Part shown: positions 17,445-24,842 of the stretch, in pieces
Position numbering within the stretch: the stretch's first letter is position 1
Layout of the letters: every line of letters starts with the position of its first letter
NCBI GenBank assembly: GCA_021767245.1
Contig: JAASTO010000013.1
Span: 1-25,283 of the forward strand
Source: Balneolaceae bacterium
GTDB taxonomy: Bacteria; Bacteroidota; Rhodothermia; Balneolales; Balneolaceae
Direction of reading: 5' to 3'
Length of the DNA stretch: 25,283 bases
Notes under the pieces: generated by a model
The model's database searches: none
What the model saw: only the letters and a program-made list of their open reading frames with translations
What the model was told of the DNA's origin: nothing
Made by a program: the position numbers and the translations under genes

Positions 17445-17888
17445 GTGGACACATTAAGTTTTAAGACATACTCAGCAAAACCCAAAGATATCGAGAAAAA
17501 ATGGGTTCTTTTTGACGCTGAAGATCAGCCCTTAGGGAGATTGAGTAGCGAGATCGCAAAAATTTTGAGAGGTAAGAATAAGCCAACCTTCACTCCGCAT
17601 ATGGATACCGGCGACAACGTGATCGTTACCAACGCAGATAAAGTGAAGCTGACCGGCAAGAAAATGACGGATAAAACCTATTTCCGTCACACTTTTTACC
17701 CAGGCGGAGAGCGTTACACCACAGCTGCTGAGATGCTTGAGAAGGATCCTACTTCTTTAGTGACCACAGCTGTAAAAGGAATGCTTCCTAAAACAAAATT
17801 AGGAAACAAGATCGCTACCAACCTGAGAGTTTATGCAGGTCCGGTACATCCGCATACTGCACAAGAACCAGAAATCATCGAGCTTTAA
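17445..17888 (+). CDS. rplM: 50S ribosomal protein L13
   Basis: The 147-residue protein is standard L13. It shows KKWVLFDAEDQPLGRLSSEIAK (residues 18-39), the conserved GDNVIVTNADKVKLTGKKMTDK block, YFRHTFYPGG, and VKGMLPKTKLGNKI toward the C terminus. The start is GTG; the N-terminal MDTLSFKTYSA is like that of Bacteroidota L13 proteins, which supports it. L13 is an early-assembly large-subunit protein, and rplM pairs with rpsI 19 nt downstream, as is usual. Confidence 0.98.
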   Translation: MDTLSFKTYSAKPKDIEKKWVLFDAEDQPLGRLSSEIAKILRGKNKPTFTPHMDTGDNVIVTNADKVKLTGKKMTDKTYFRHTFYPGGERYTTAAEMLEKDPTSLVTTAVKGMLPKTKLGNKIATNLRVYAGPVHPHTAQEPEIIEL

Positions 17889-17907
17889 TCCATCCAGAAT
17901 TAATTAA

Positions 17908-18294
17908 ATGGCACAAGCGAATTACATAGGACGACGCAAGACAGCAACTGCCCGCTTATACATACAGCCGGGTAAAGGCGAGATCTTGGTCAACCACAAA
18001 CCAATTGAAGAATATTTTCCAGTAAAAGCACGACGCAATATCGCACTCATGCCTATGACTGTTACAGAAACAGACGGGCAATACGATATTAAGATCACTG
18101 TTCGCGGCGGCGGAAGCACCGGTCAAGCCGGCGCTATCTCTCACGCCCTTGCTCGTGCGCTTGATGGAGAAAACGAAGAATTACACAGTATCCTTAAAGG
18201 ACACGGACTCCTTACTCGTGATGACAGAATGGTAGAGCGTAAGAAATACGGTCAGCCTAAAGCGCGTAAGAAATTCCAGTTCTCTAAGAGATAA
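17908..18294 (+). CDS. rpsI: 30S ribosomal protein S9
   Basis: The 128-residue product is S9. It shows IGRRKTATARLYIQPGKGEILVN near the N terminus, the glycine-rich VRGGGSTGQAGAISHALARAL (residues about 65-85), and the basic tail LLTRDDRMVERKKYGQPKARKKFQFSKR that reaches into the P site. The usual C-terminal Lys-Arg is kept. Co-transcribed with rplM. The upstream sequence (CCAGAATTAATTAA) has no Shine-Dalgarno, which is striking for a highly expressed gene but common in this group. Confidence 0.98.
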   Translation: MAQANYIGRRKTATARLYIQPGKGEILVNHKPIEEYFPVKARRNIALMPMTVTETDGQYDIKITVRGGGSTGQAGAISHALARALDGENEELHSILKGHGLLTRDDRMVERKKYGQPKARKKFQFSKR

Positions 18295-18316
18295 AAATCG
18301 TTATTCGTTATTTGTT

Positions 18317-18358
18317 AATGGTTATTCGAATAAGAGAACTTTCTCTCGAATAACCATT
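18317..18358 (+). terminator. long inverted repeat after rpsI, weak terminator or attenuator
   Basis: AATGGTTATTCGA (18317-18329) is perfectly complementary to TCGAATAACCATT (18346-18358). Inside it GAGAA (18334-18338) pairs with TTCTC (18341-18345), leaving a 4-nt bulge on the left arm. The stem is A/T-rich and is followed by TTCACTTTTAG, not a clean T-run, so termination would be weak. AATAACCAT occurs again at about 18371-18379. It separates the rplM-rpsI unit from the rpsB leader. Confidence 0.45.
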
Positions 18359-18394
18359 TCACTTTTAGCCAATAACCATACTAAAACTCAATCA

Positions 18395-18463
18395 CACATA
18401 TGTGGCGACCCGGCGTTTGGTGTCCTGAACTTTGATTCAGGATTTACGTTCGGGAATGACCCG
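18395..18463 (+). promoter_or_regulatory. structured leader of rpsB with competing stems
   Basis: A CACATATGTG palindrome (18395-18404) is followed by a nested hairpin. TCCTGAA (18423-18429) pairs perfectly with TTCAGGA (18436-18442), and outside it CCCGGCG (18409-18415) pairs with CGTTCGGG (18447-18454) with one bulged base. The strand CGGG (18451-18454) can instead pair with CCCG (18460-18463) across a 5-nt loop. This two-state arrangement directly upstream of an S2 gene fits an autogenous leader, as known for rpsB-tsf in enteric bacteria. The family identity is inferred. Confidence 0.5.
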
Positions 18464-18500
18464 CATAGAGGATTAACCTAAACACACATACTTATATATC

Positions 18501-19388
18501 ATGCCAAAAGCTGCATCTATACAAGACCTGCTTAAGTCAGGCGCACACTTCGGTCACCTTACCCGCCGATGGAATCCTAAAATGAAAGACTTCATCTTTA
18601 TGGAGCGAAACGGGATTCACATCATTGACCTGAAAAAAACCAGAACTTACATGCAAGAAGCCCTTGATGAGGTTCAAAAGCTTGCACGTGCCGGTAAAAC
18701 CATTCTTTTTGTTGGAACCAAGAAGCAATCTACAGAGATCATCAAAACTGAAGCTCTTAGATGTGGAATGCCACACATTACTCACCGCTGGATGGGTGGA
18801 ATGTTGACTAACTTCAGTACCGTTCGCAAGAGTATTTCCCGTATGGAGGAGATCGAAAAGATGAAAACCGACGGTACCTTTGATGAGTTGACCAAGAAAG
18901 AAGGTCTGATGCTTCAGAGAGAGCAGGATAAACTGAATGATGCCCTGGGTGGTATCAAGAATATGGGTCGCCTGCCAGGTGCCATCTTTGTGGTTGATAT
19001 CATTAAAGAACACCTTGCCGTGAATGAAGCCATTAAGCTTCATATCCCGATCATCGCCATGGTAGATACCAACAGTGACCCGGATGTACCTGATTACATC
19101 ATTCCATGTAATGATGACTCTGCAAGAACTATTCAGCTTGTGACGACTCAGATCGCAGATGCCATTATTGAAGGTAATGCTGAGAGAGAAGCACAACAGG
19201 AAGAAGATGTTATGGAACAGGCAGCTGCTGACGCCAAAGGTGATAGCGATGACGAAGTGGATGTCAAAGATGCTGCCAAAGGAAACAAATTACGTTCTCG
19301 TCGCAAGCCAAAAGGCGACAAGAAGAAAGATAAAGCTGACAACGCAGATGCCAAGGCAGATGCAGACAGCAATGACGAAGAAGAATAA
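18501..19388 (+). CDS. rpsB: 30S ribosomal protein S2 with long charged C-terminal extension
   Basis: S2 is recognised from IQDLLKSGAHFGHLTRRWNPKMKDFIF (residues 6-32), IHIIDLKKT, VGTKKQSTEIIKTEA, RWMGGMLTNFSTVRKSI, and VVDIIKEHLAVNEAIKLHIPIIAMVDTNSDPD. The ribosomal core ends near residue 230. The protein is 295 residues long against about 241 in E. coli. The last 65 residues are Asp/Glu/Ala-rich with a central Lys/Arg-rich patch (LRSRRKPKGDKKKDK) and look disordered. The gene has no Shine-Dalgarno next to its ATG. It is followed by tsf after 28 nt. Confidence 0.97.
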   Translation: MPKAASIQDLLKSGAHFGHLTRRWNPKMKDFIFMERNGIHIIDLKKTRTYMQEALDEVQKLARAGKTILFVGTKKQSTEIIKTEALRCGMPHITHRWMGGMLTNFSTVRKSISRMEEIEKMKTDGTFDELTKKEGLMLQREQDKLNDALGGIKNMGRLPGAIFVVDIIKEHLAVNEAIKLHIPIIAMVDTNSDPDVPDYIIPCNDDSARTIQLVTTQIADAIIEGNAEREAQQEEDVMEQAAADAKGDSDDEVDVKDAAKGNKLRSRRKPKGDKKKDKADNADAKADADSNDEEE

Positions 19389-19416
19389 TCTCAACTTTTA
19401 AAATACTATTCAGAAA

Positions 19417-20250
19417 ATGAGTATTTCTGCTGCTGACGTAAAAAAACTTAGAGACATGACCGGGGCGGGCATGATGGATTGTAAGAAAGCCCTCGCCGAA
19501 GCAGATGGTGATTTCGACCAGGCGGTTGAATATCTGCGCAAGAAAGGACAGCAAGTTTCCGAAAAAAGAGCTGACCGTGAAGCCAATCAGGGATTGATCC
19601 TGAGCCGCATCAGCGACGACAAGAAAAAAGCTGCTCTAATCGAGATCAACTGTGAAACTGATTTCGTAGCCAGAAACGAAGAATTTCAGGAAGATGCTGA
19701 AACTTTCCTTAACGCTGCGTTTGATAACGACATCGACAACGCTGACGATCTGCTTAAAGTAGAAGTTGACGGCCTTACCATCGAAAAACATCTCGAAGAA
19801 ATGGTTGGTAAGATCGGTGAGAAAATCGAGATCAATAATGTGGTATTAATGACTACTGATGGAACTCTGATCTCTTACATTCACCCGGGTAACCAATTAG
19901 GTGTACTGGCTGAATTTGACGGCGACCTTACTGACGATGAGATCGGAAAAGACGTGGCTATGCAGGTTGCGGCTATGAAGCCTCTTTCTGTTACCCGCGA
20001 TGGTGTTGACTCATCTTTGGTTGAAAAAGAGCTTGAGATCGCTAAAGAGCAGCTGCTGAACGAAGGAAAACCTGAACACATCGCTGAGCAGGCTGCCAAA
20101 GGTAAACTGCGTCGTTTCTACGAAGAACGCGTACTGCTTGAGCAAAAATTCGTGAAGGACAACAGTGTTTCTGTGAAAGAGTATCTGGAACAGAACGGTG
20201 CGCCTCTCGTTAAAGCGTTCAGCCGACTTCAACTTGGCGAAAACGCTTAA
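19417..20250 (+). CDS. tsf: translation elongation factor Ts
   Basis: EF-Ts catalyses GDP release from EF-Tu. The 277-residue protein has both signatures: VKKLRDMTGAGMMDCKKALAEA DGDF near the N terminus (residues 8-33) and EINCETDFVARNEEF (about residues 73-87), the EF-Tu-contacting region. The C-terminal part holds VAMQVAAMKPLSVTRDGVD, KGKLRRFYEERVLLEQKFVKD and SVKEYL. The rpsB-tsf pairing is nearly universal in bacteria. A strong terminator starts 17 nt after the stop. Upstream TTCAGAAA offers no ribosome site. Confidence 0.97.
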   Translation: MSISAADVKKLRDMTGAGMMDCKKALAEADGDFDQAVEYLRKKGQQVSEKRADREANQGLILSRISDDKKKAALIEINCETDFVARNEEFQEDAETFLNAAFDNDIDNADDLLKVEVDGLTIEKHLEEMVGKIGEKIEINNVVLMTTDGTLISYIHPGNQLGVLAEFDGDLTDDEIGKDVAMQVAAMKPLSVTRDGVDSSLVEKELEIAKEQLLNEGKPEHIAEQAAKGKLRRFYEERVLLEQKFVKDNSVSVKEYLEQNGAPLVKAFSRLQLGENA

Positions 20251-20267
20251 TTAATTTTTTTTACCTT

Positions 20268-20298
20268 AAGGCTGTCAGAAATGGCAGCCTTTTTTTTG
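20268..20298 (+). terminator. intrinsic terminator after tsf
   Basis: AAGGCTGTCA (20268-20277) pairs with TGGCAGCCTT (20282-20291), with one G-U pair, closed by a GAAA tetraloop and followed by a run of eight T. This is a near-ideal rho-independent terminator. It separates rpsB-tsf from pyrH. The ATG at 20281, the first in the pyrH frame, lies in the loop and 3' arm, so it is unlikely to be a real start. Confidence 0.9.
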
Positions 20299-20301
20299 TC
20301 T

Positions 20302-20307
20302 TATAAT
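20302..20307 (+). promoter_or_regulatory. possible -10 element for pyrH
   Basis: TATAAT lies 18 nt before the likely GTG start of pyrH and just after the tsf terminator. A perfect hexamer here would explain how pyrH is transcribed behind a strong terminator, but no convincing -35 or TTTG element is correctly spaced. Readthrough from tsf is the alternative. Confidence 0.3.
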
Positions 20308-20325
20308 TTCAAATTCGAGAATAAC

Positions 20326-21045
20326 GTGGGAAATAAATACAACCGAGTACTTCTTAAACTCAGCGGCGAAGCACTATTAGGTGAACAAGGGCATGGAATT
20401 GATGCCGATATCCTGAGCACATACGCTAAAGAGATCCAATCCATTCAGGAAGCCGGAGTTCAGGTTTCTATCGTTATTGGAGGTGGAAACATTTTTCGTG
20501 GAGTTAAAGGAGCTACCCAGGGTATGGACCGCGTTCAGGGGGATTACATGGGGATGCTTGCCACTATGATCAACAGTATGGCCCTGCAGGATGCCCTCGA
20601 ACAGATCGGTGTTCAGACTCGCCTTATGAGTGCCATTCGAATGGAAGCGATCGCTGAACCCTACATTCGCCGTCGAGCAGTTCGTCACCTCGAAAAAGGC
20701 CGTGTGGTTATATTTGGAGCCGGAACCGGGAATCCTTATTTCACTACAGATACAGCCGGCTCCCTCCGTGCCATCGAGATCGAAGCCGATGTGATCCTGA
20801 AAGGCACCCGCGTTGATGGGATCTTTGATTCTGATCCTGAAAAAAACGGGGATGCCACGAAATTTGACCAAATTACAGGTGATGAAGTCCTTAAACGTCG
20901 CCTTTCTGTTATGGACCTGACGGCATTTACTTTATGCCGTGAGAACAAGACCCCGATCATCGTGTTCAACATGAACAAAAATGGCAATCTCAAAAGGATC
21001 GTCGTTGACGGGGAAGATGTAGGTACTACCGTTAACTGGGATTAA
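20326..21045 (+). CDS. pyrH: UMP kinase
   Basis: PyrH phosphorylates UMP to UDP in pyrimidine nucleotide synthesis. From GTG 20326 the product has 239 residues, the family norm, beginning MGNKYNRVLLKLSGEALLGE. Other signatures are VSIVIGGGNIFRG, GDYMGMLATMINSMALQDALE, GAGTGNPYFTTDTAGSLRAIEIEAD (GTGNPYFTTD binds nucleotide), VDGIFDSDPEKNG and VFNMNKNGNLKRIV. The frame is open up to an ATG at 20281, but that start lies inside the tsf terminator and would add 15 residues (AAFFLSYNFKFENN type) with no counterpart in E. coli PyrH. The frr gene that often follows pyrH is absent here. Confidence 0.95.
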   Translation: MGNKYNRVLLKLSGEALLGEQGHGIDADILSTYAKEIQSIQEAGVQVSIVIGGGNIFRGVKGATQGMDRVQGDYMGMLATMINSMALQDALEQIGVQTRLMSAIRMEAIAEPYIRRRAVRHLEKGRVVIFGAGTGNPYFTTDTAGSLRAIEIEADVILKGTRVDGIFDSDPEKNGDATKFDQITGDEVLKRRLSVMDLTAFTLCRENKTPIIVFNMNKNGNLKRIVVDGEDVGTTVNWD

Positions 21046-21079
21046 ACCTTAATTCGTTTTTTGACCTATTCTGAAACTG

Positions 21080-21109
21080 CCTCTTTCTTTTTCTAACATT
21101 AGAAAGAGG
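21080..21109 (+). terminator. weak hairpin after pyrH
   Basis: CCTCTTTCT (21080-21088) pairs perfectly with AGAAAGAGG (21101-21109) around a 12-nt loop, 35 nt past the pyrH stop. The sequence after it (AACTTTCACC) is not a T-run, so termination efficiency is doubtful. The rest of the 180-nt gap before the GH5 gene shows no clear promoter; TAGTTTGG is only a near match to the -7 box. Confidence 0.35.
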
Positions 21110-21225
21110 AACTTTCACCTCTCGATGTAATTTAATGCTTTGTAGTTTGGTGTGTAATTGAGCCCCTGCTTAACAACGTGGCCACTGCACACCCCTTTCT
21201 CCCATAAATCTGTAAAGCAAAATTT

Positions 21226-22566
21226 ATGTCTTATATAAGAGGGTTCTTTTCTTTGTTTAGGCTCATACTTGTTACTGCTCTGTTATCCCTGACTTTAATA
21301 AACGATATTCAAGCTCAGAAATCTGAATTTTTGAAAGGAGTGAATCTGGCTGGAGCTGAATTCGGTGAGGGAAATTTACCCGGAAATTATGGATCTGATT
21401 ATATCTATCCCAACGAGGAAGAGATAGATTATTTCACGGATAAAGGTATGAATGTATTCAGAATCGGTTTCAGGTGGGAGCGATTGCAACGAGAGCAATT
21501 CGCTGAACTTCATCAAACAGAACTTTCCCGGATGAACAGTATTGTGAACTATGCAACCTCTAAGGGAGCCTATGTCTTACTCAATCCTCACAACTATTCA
21601 AGATATTACGGTGAGATTGTCGGTCAAGGCGGTGTTCCCAGAGACGCCTTTGCTGATTTCTGGGCAAAAGTAGCTGAGGTGTATAAGGATAATCCCAACG
21701 TGATGTTCGGTTTAGTGAATGAACCGCACGATATGTCGACCGAGGTATGGAAAGATAATGCCAATGCTGCGATCGCTGCAATTCGGGAGACAGGTGCCGA
21801 AAACCTGATCACCGTACCCGGTAACGGGTGGACCGGCGCTCATTCATGGAATGATAACTGGTACGGCACCCCAAATGCTCAGGCCATGCTCGAGATCACT
21901 GATCCTATAGATAACATAGCATTTGAGGTTCATCAATACCTGGATAGTAATTCTTCTGGAAGCTCTCAAACCTGCGTGAATTCTACCATTGGTTCTCAGC
22001 GCCTTGAGGGATTTACAGAATGGCTGAGAGAACATGACAGGGTTGGTTTCCTGGCTGAATTTGGTGCAGCCTCCAATTCTACCTGTAATGCAGCCATTAC
22101 AGACATGCTGGAATATCTGGAAGACAATAAGGATGTTTATATGGCCTGGACCTGGTGGGCTGCCGGTCCGTGGTGGGGTAACAGCTATTTTCTCTCAATA
22201 GAACCTTACAGTAATGGTGATGACAAGCCACAAATGGCGCTTTTAGAACCTTACCTGGATGGCGCTGTTTCCACAAGTATGGGCAATGATAAAACCTTGC
22301 CAACAGAGATCTCACTAAATCAAAATTATCCTAATCCTTTTAACCCCACCACACAAATAACTTACTCATTGACAGAACCTGCTGAGGTCACACTGACCAT
22401 ATTCAATAGTTTGGGTCAGGAAGTCGCTCAGATAATTAACGGCCGTCAAGCTGCCGGAACATACACGGTTCCATTTAATGGAGATAATCTCACCAGTGGG
22501 CTGTATATGTATCGATTGCAAACTAATGAGCAGACCATCACCAGGAAGATGATGCTTATCAAATAG
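21226..22566 (+). CDS. secreted GH5 endoglucanase with T9SS type A sorting domain
   Basis: The 446-residue protein has a signal peptide (cleavage likely after IQA, residue 30) and a GH5 (beta/alpha)8 domain at about 35-345. A C-terminal type IX secretion sorting domain follows at about 362-446 (NQNYPNPFNPTTQITYSL, VTLTIFNSLGQEV, GLYMYRLQ, KMMLIK). Catalytic acid/base E166 is in FGLVNEPHDM and nucleophile E278 in FLAEFGA. FRIGFRWERLQ (78-88), NPHNYSRYY (120-128) and MAWTWWAAGPWW (306-317) line the cleft. C250 and C287 could form a disulfide. The sequence resembles subfamily 5, including fungal Cel5A enzymes, so beta-1,4-glucan cleavage outside the cell is likely. It stands alone; the stop is 6 nt from the convergent hut gene stop. 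Confidence 0.92.
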   Translation: MSYIRGFFSLFRLILVTALLSLTLINDIQAQKSEFLKGVNLAGAEFGEGNLPGNYGSDYIYPNEEEIDYFTDKGMNVFRIGFRWERLQREQFAELHQTELSRMNSIVNYATSKGAYVLLNPHNYSRYYGEIVGQGGVPRDAFADFWAKVAEVYKDNPNVMFGLVNEPHDMSTEVWKDNANAAIAAIRETGAENLITVPGNGWTGAHSWNDNWYGTPNAQAMLEITDPIDNIAFEVHQYLDSNSSGSSQTCVNSTIGSQRLEGFTEWLREHDRVGFLAEFGAASNSTCNAAITDMLEYLEDNKDVYMAWTWWAAGPWWGNSYFLSIEPYSNGDDKPQMALLEPYLDGAVSTSMGNDKTLPTEISLNQNYPNPFNPTTQITYSLTEPAEVTLTIFNSLGQEVAQIINGRQAAGTYTVPFNGDNLTSGLYMYRLQTNEQTITRKMMLIK

Positions 22567-22572
22567 CAACGC

Positions 22573-23559
22573 TTACCCAAGCAGATACCCGTAAATGATC
22601 TGAGCCACCAGTTTTACCGTTCGGTTATCAATATCATAAGTAGGATTTGTTTCGGTGATCTCAAGGATCTTCATATTTTCCTTTTGACGAGCTTGATACA
22701 CCATATCGATCACTTCCCTGCCTGAAAGTCCCATGGGTGAAGATGCACTGGTTCCCGGGGCATCAGCAGCCTGAATCACATCCATATCTAATCCAAAAAA
22801 GAACGGACTATCACCGATACTGCTTAATACTTTCTTAAAAGACGCAGAGGCACCTTCCTTTAGAATATCCGGAAGATAATACGTATGGGTTCCCTGCTTT
22901 TCGGCATCTTCAAGATATTGTTTAGAATTGCTCTCCCTACGGATACCAAATTCATAAAAATTACCCGGTTTTAGATAATTGCCCTCAACCAGTTTTCTGT
23001 ATGGAGTACCACTCGTCATCTCATCGGCTATACGCATATCAAGGTGGGCATCCACATTAATGACCGAACATTCTCCAATGGTATTCGACAGTGCCCTTAC
23101 ATCGGCAAATGAGATATCATTTCCACCGCCTAAAACGATCACATTCTTTCCGTCTCTGAGAAAGGTCTCTACCGCTCGGGTGAGGGCATCATGAATCCGA
23201 TCAAGGGCATCTGAAGACTCTTCATCATCAAGGATATCATCCTCGGCAATATTATTAAAGATGTCTGTTTTGATATTACCCGCATCAAAGATCCGAATAC
23301 CGGAATTTTCCGGCATCTGTAATTTATAGAGTTGTTCCCTGATCTTATCCGGAGCCTCTGCCGCACCAATTCTTCCATTATTACGCTTTACACCTTCATG
23401 TTGAGGGCATCCGATGAGTATGTGGTCAGTCTTGTAGTATTCTGCATCATCAAACCCAATTTCATTCACCACCCAATGGTCGCGTTTATCATGAGAACGC
23501 ATATTCTTTAGCTTATCCTTGACCGGCTGTAAGTGCTCTTTTATCCTCTCGATGCCCAT
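22573..23559 (-). CDS. arginase/formimidoylglutamase family ureohydrolase
   Basis: The 328-residue protein has the ureohydrolase fold: GGGNDISFADVRAL (144-157), VINVDAHLDMR (167-176: D170, H172, D174) and FFFGLDMDVIQAADAPGTS (253-271: D258, D260), then ETNPTYDIDNRT near the end. Position 147 is Asn where family members have the His that binds one of the two metals (usual motif GGxHE). Its place behind hutI suggests the last step of histidine degradation, N-formimidoyl-glutamate to glutamate plus formamide (HutG type). The changed ligand leaves activity uncertain, so no symbol is given. Its ATG overlaps the end of hutI by 19 nt. Confidence 0.82.
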   Translation of the reverse strand: MGIERIKEHLQPVKDKLKNMRSHDKRDHWVVNEIGFDDAEYYKTDHILIGCPQHEGVKRNNGRIGAAEAPDKIREQLYKLQMPENSGIRIFDAGNIKTDIFNNIAEDDILDDEESSDALDRIHDALTRAVETFLRDGKNVIVLGGGNDISFADVRALSNTIGECSVINVDAHLDMRIADEMTSGTPYRKLVEGNYLKPGNFYEFGIRRESNSKQYLEDAEKQGTHTYYLPDILKEGASASFKKVLSSIGDSPFFFGLDMDVIQAADAPGTSASSPMGLSGREVIDMVYQARQKENMKILEITETNPTYDIDNRTVKLVAQIIYGYLLG

Positions 23560-24770
23560 TCTACTTTCCCTTTTTTAATAACTGTATGCACATGATTTTC
23601 TCCAAAAAAGTAGGCAAGATCGTTATAATTGTCTGTATCCAATAACAATATATCTGCCTGATAACCCCGGCTTATGCAACCGATCTTTTCTTTTACCAAT
23701 GCCTTTGCTCCATTTTGAGTGGCACAGCTCAGAGCCTCTTCCACCGACATTCCCATTTTTGTACAAGCCATGCTCATCAGTAACTGCATCGAAATGGTCA
23801 TGGATGAACCGGGATTGAAATCCGTTGCTAAAGCGACCAAAGCTCCAGCATCTAATAATTTTCGCGCCGGTGAATAGGGAATATTTAGGAAATAAGATAC
23901 CCCCGGTAATACCGTGGCAACGGTTTCAGTAGCTGCGATCATTTTTATATCCTCATCAGACAAAACCTCAAGATGATCCACAGAAACTGCCCCAAGTTCC
24001 AATGCTATTTCCACCCCGCCAATATCATTGAACTGATTGGTGTGAAGTTTTGGTTTCAGTCCATATTGAAGGCCTTTTTCAAATACCTTCCGGGTTTCAT
24101 CAACCGTGAAATATCCTTTTTCACAAAACACATCACAATACTCTGCAAGGCCTGCAACTTCAGGGATCATCTCCAGAACCTGATCCAGATATTCCTCCTT
24201 GCTGAGATCTTTTGGAACGGCATGAGCTCCCAGAAAGGTAGCTGTAAGTTCGATCGGCTGTTCCTGCTTCAACTCATTGATCACTTCCAGCATCTTGCGT
24301 TCTGTTTCCAGATCCAATCCGTATCCACTTTTGACCTCCATGGTTGTAATTCCCTGCTTCAGGGCTTTTTGCAAACGAATTCGACCCAGATTCTTCAATT
24401 CCTCCTTTGAAGCTTTTCGGGTAGACTCTACAGTGGATACGATACCTCCACCCCGTTCAGCAATTTCCTCATAACTCATCCCGGCCGAACGCATAGCAAA
24501 TTCATCCGCCCGATTCCCTCCAAAAACCAGGTGTGAATGTGAGTCAACAAAACCGGGAACCGCAGCTTTACCTTCGGCATCCAGAATGTCAGGGTGCCCT
24601 TCTACTTTTTCCAAAACATCATGAAGCGAACCAACAGCCACAATGAAACCATCTACAATGTAGATGGCAGCATTTTTGTGAATAGTAAGATCTCTGAGAC
24701 CTTTACCCCGTACCACTCCAGGTTTAGGCGTGGCAATTTGTGATATGTTTTGAATAAGAAGGTTAGACAT
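23541..24770 (-). CDS. hutI: imidazolonepropionase
   Basis: HutI hydrolyses 4-imidazolone-5-propionate to N-formimidoyl-glutamate, the third step of histidine degradation. The 409-residue amidohydrolase shows VPGFVDSHSHLVFGGNRADEF (HxH metal ligands), GGGIVSTV, MEVKSGYGLDLE, TFLGAHAVP, KLHTNQFNDIGG, SVDHLEVLS and VALATDFNPGSSMTISMQ, all characteristic of HutI. ATG 24770 (MSNLLIQN) is chosen; the frame can be extended two codons to a TTG, which is less likely. The 3' end overlaps the arginase-family gene by 19 nt. The 72-nt gap to hutU contains a palindrome. Confidence 0.96.
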   Translation of the reverse strand: MSNLLIQNISQIATPKPGVVRGKGLRDLTIHKNAAIYIVDGFIVAVGSLHDVLEKVEGHPDILDAEGKAAVPGFVDSHSHLVFGGNRADEFAMRSAGMSYEEIAERGGGIVSTVESTRKASKEELKNLGRIRLQKALKQGITTMEVKSGYGLDLETERKMLEVINELKQEQPIELTATFLGAHAVPKDLSKEEYLDQVLEMIPEVAGLAEYCDVFCEKGYFTVDETRKVFEKGLQYGLKPKLHTNQFNDIGGVEIALELGAVSVDHLEVLSDEDIKMIAATETVATVLPGVSYFLNIPYSPARKLLDAGALVALATDFNPGSSMTISMQLLMSMACTKMGMSVEEALSCATQNGAKALVKEKIGCISRGYQADILLLDTDNYNDLAYFFGENHVHTVIKKGKVEWASRG

Positions 24771-24803
24771 GTTCAATTCGATTTATTTGACCAGATTTTC
24801 ACA

Positions 24804-24829
24804 TTGGGGCGTGTCGCGATACACCCCAA
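24804..24829. repeat. near-perfect palindrome between hutU and hutI
   Basis: TTGGGG (24804-24809) and CCCCAA (24824-24829) flank GTGTCGCGATACA-like sequence. Read on the minus strand, the transcribed one, the stem extends to nine pairs (six, then a U-G, a G-C and a U-A). No T-run follows, so it is not a terminator. The GGGGCGTxTCGCGATAxxCCCC form resembles short intergenic palindromes dispersed in many genomes. It may instead shape the hut mRNA. Confidence 0.5.
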
Positions 24830-24842
24830 CATGGCAATGTAT

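Noticed and set aside
18537..19196. 219-codon open frame on the minus strand inside rpsB
   Set aside because: It is fully antisense to a certain ribosomal protein gene, has no recognisable domain, and its composition is that of a reversed S2 gene.
23973..24410. 145-codon plus-strand frame over hutI
   Set aside because: Antisense shadow of HutI with no start context or domain features.
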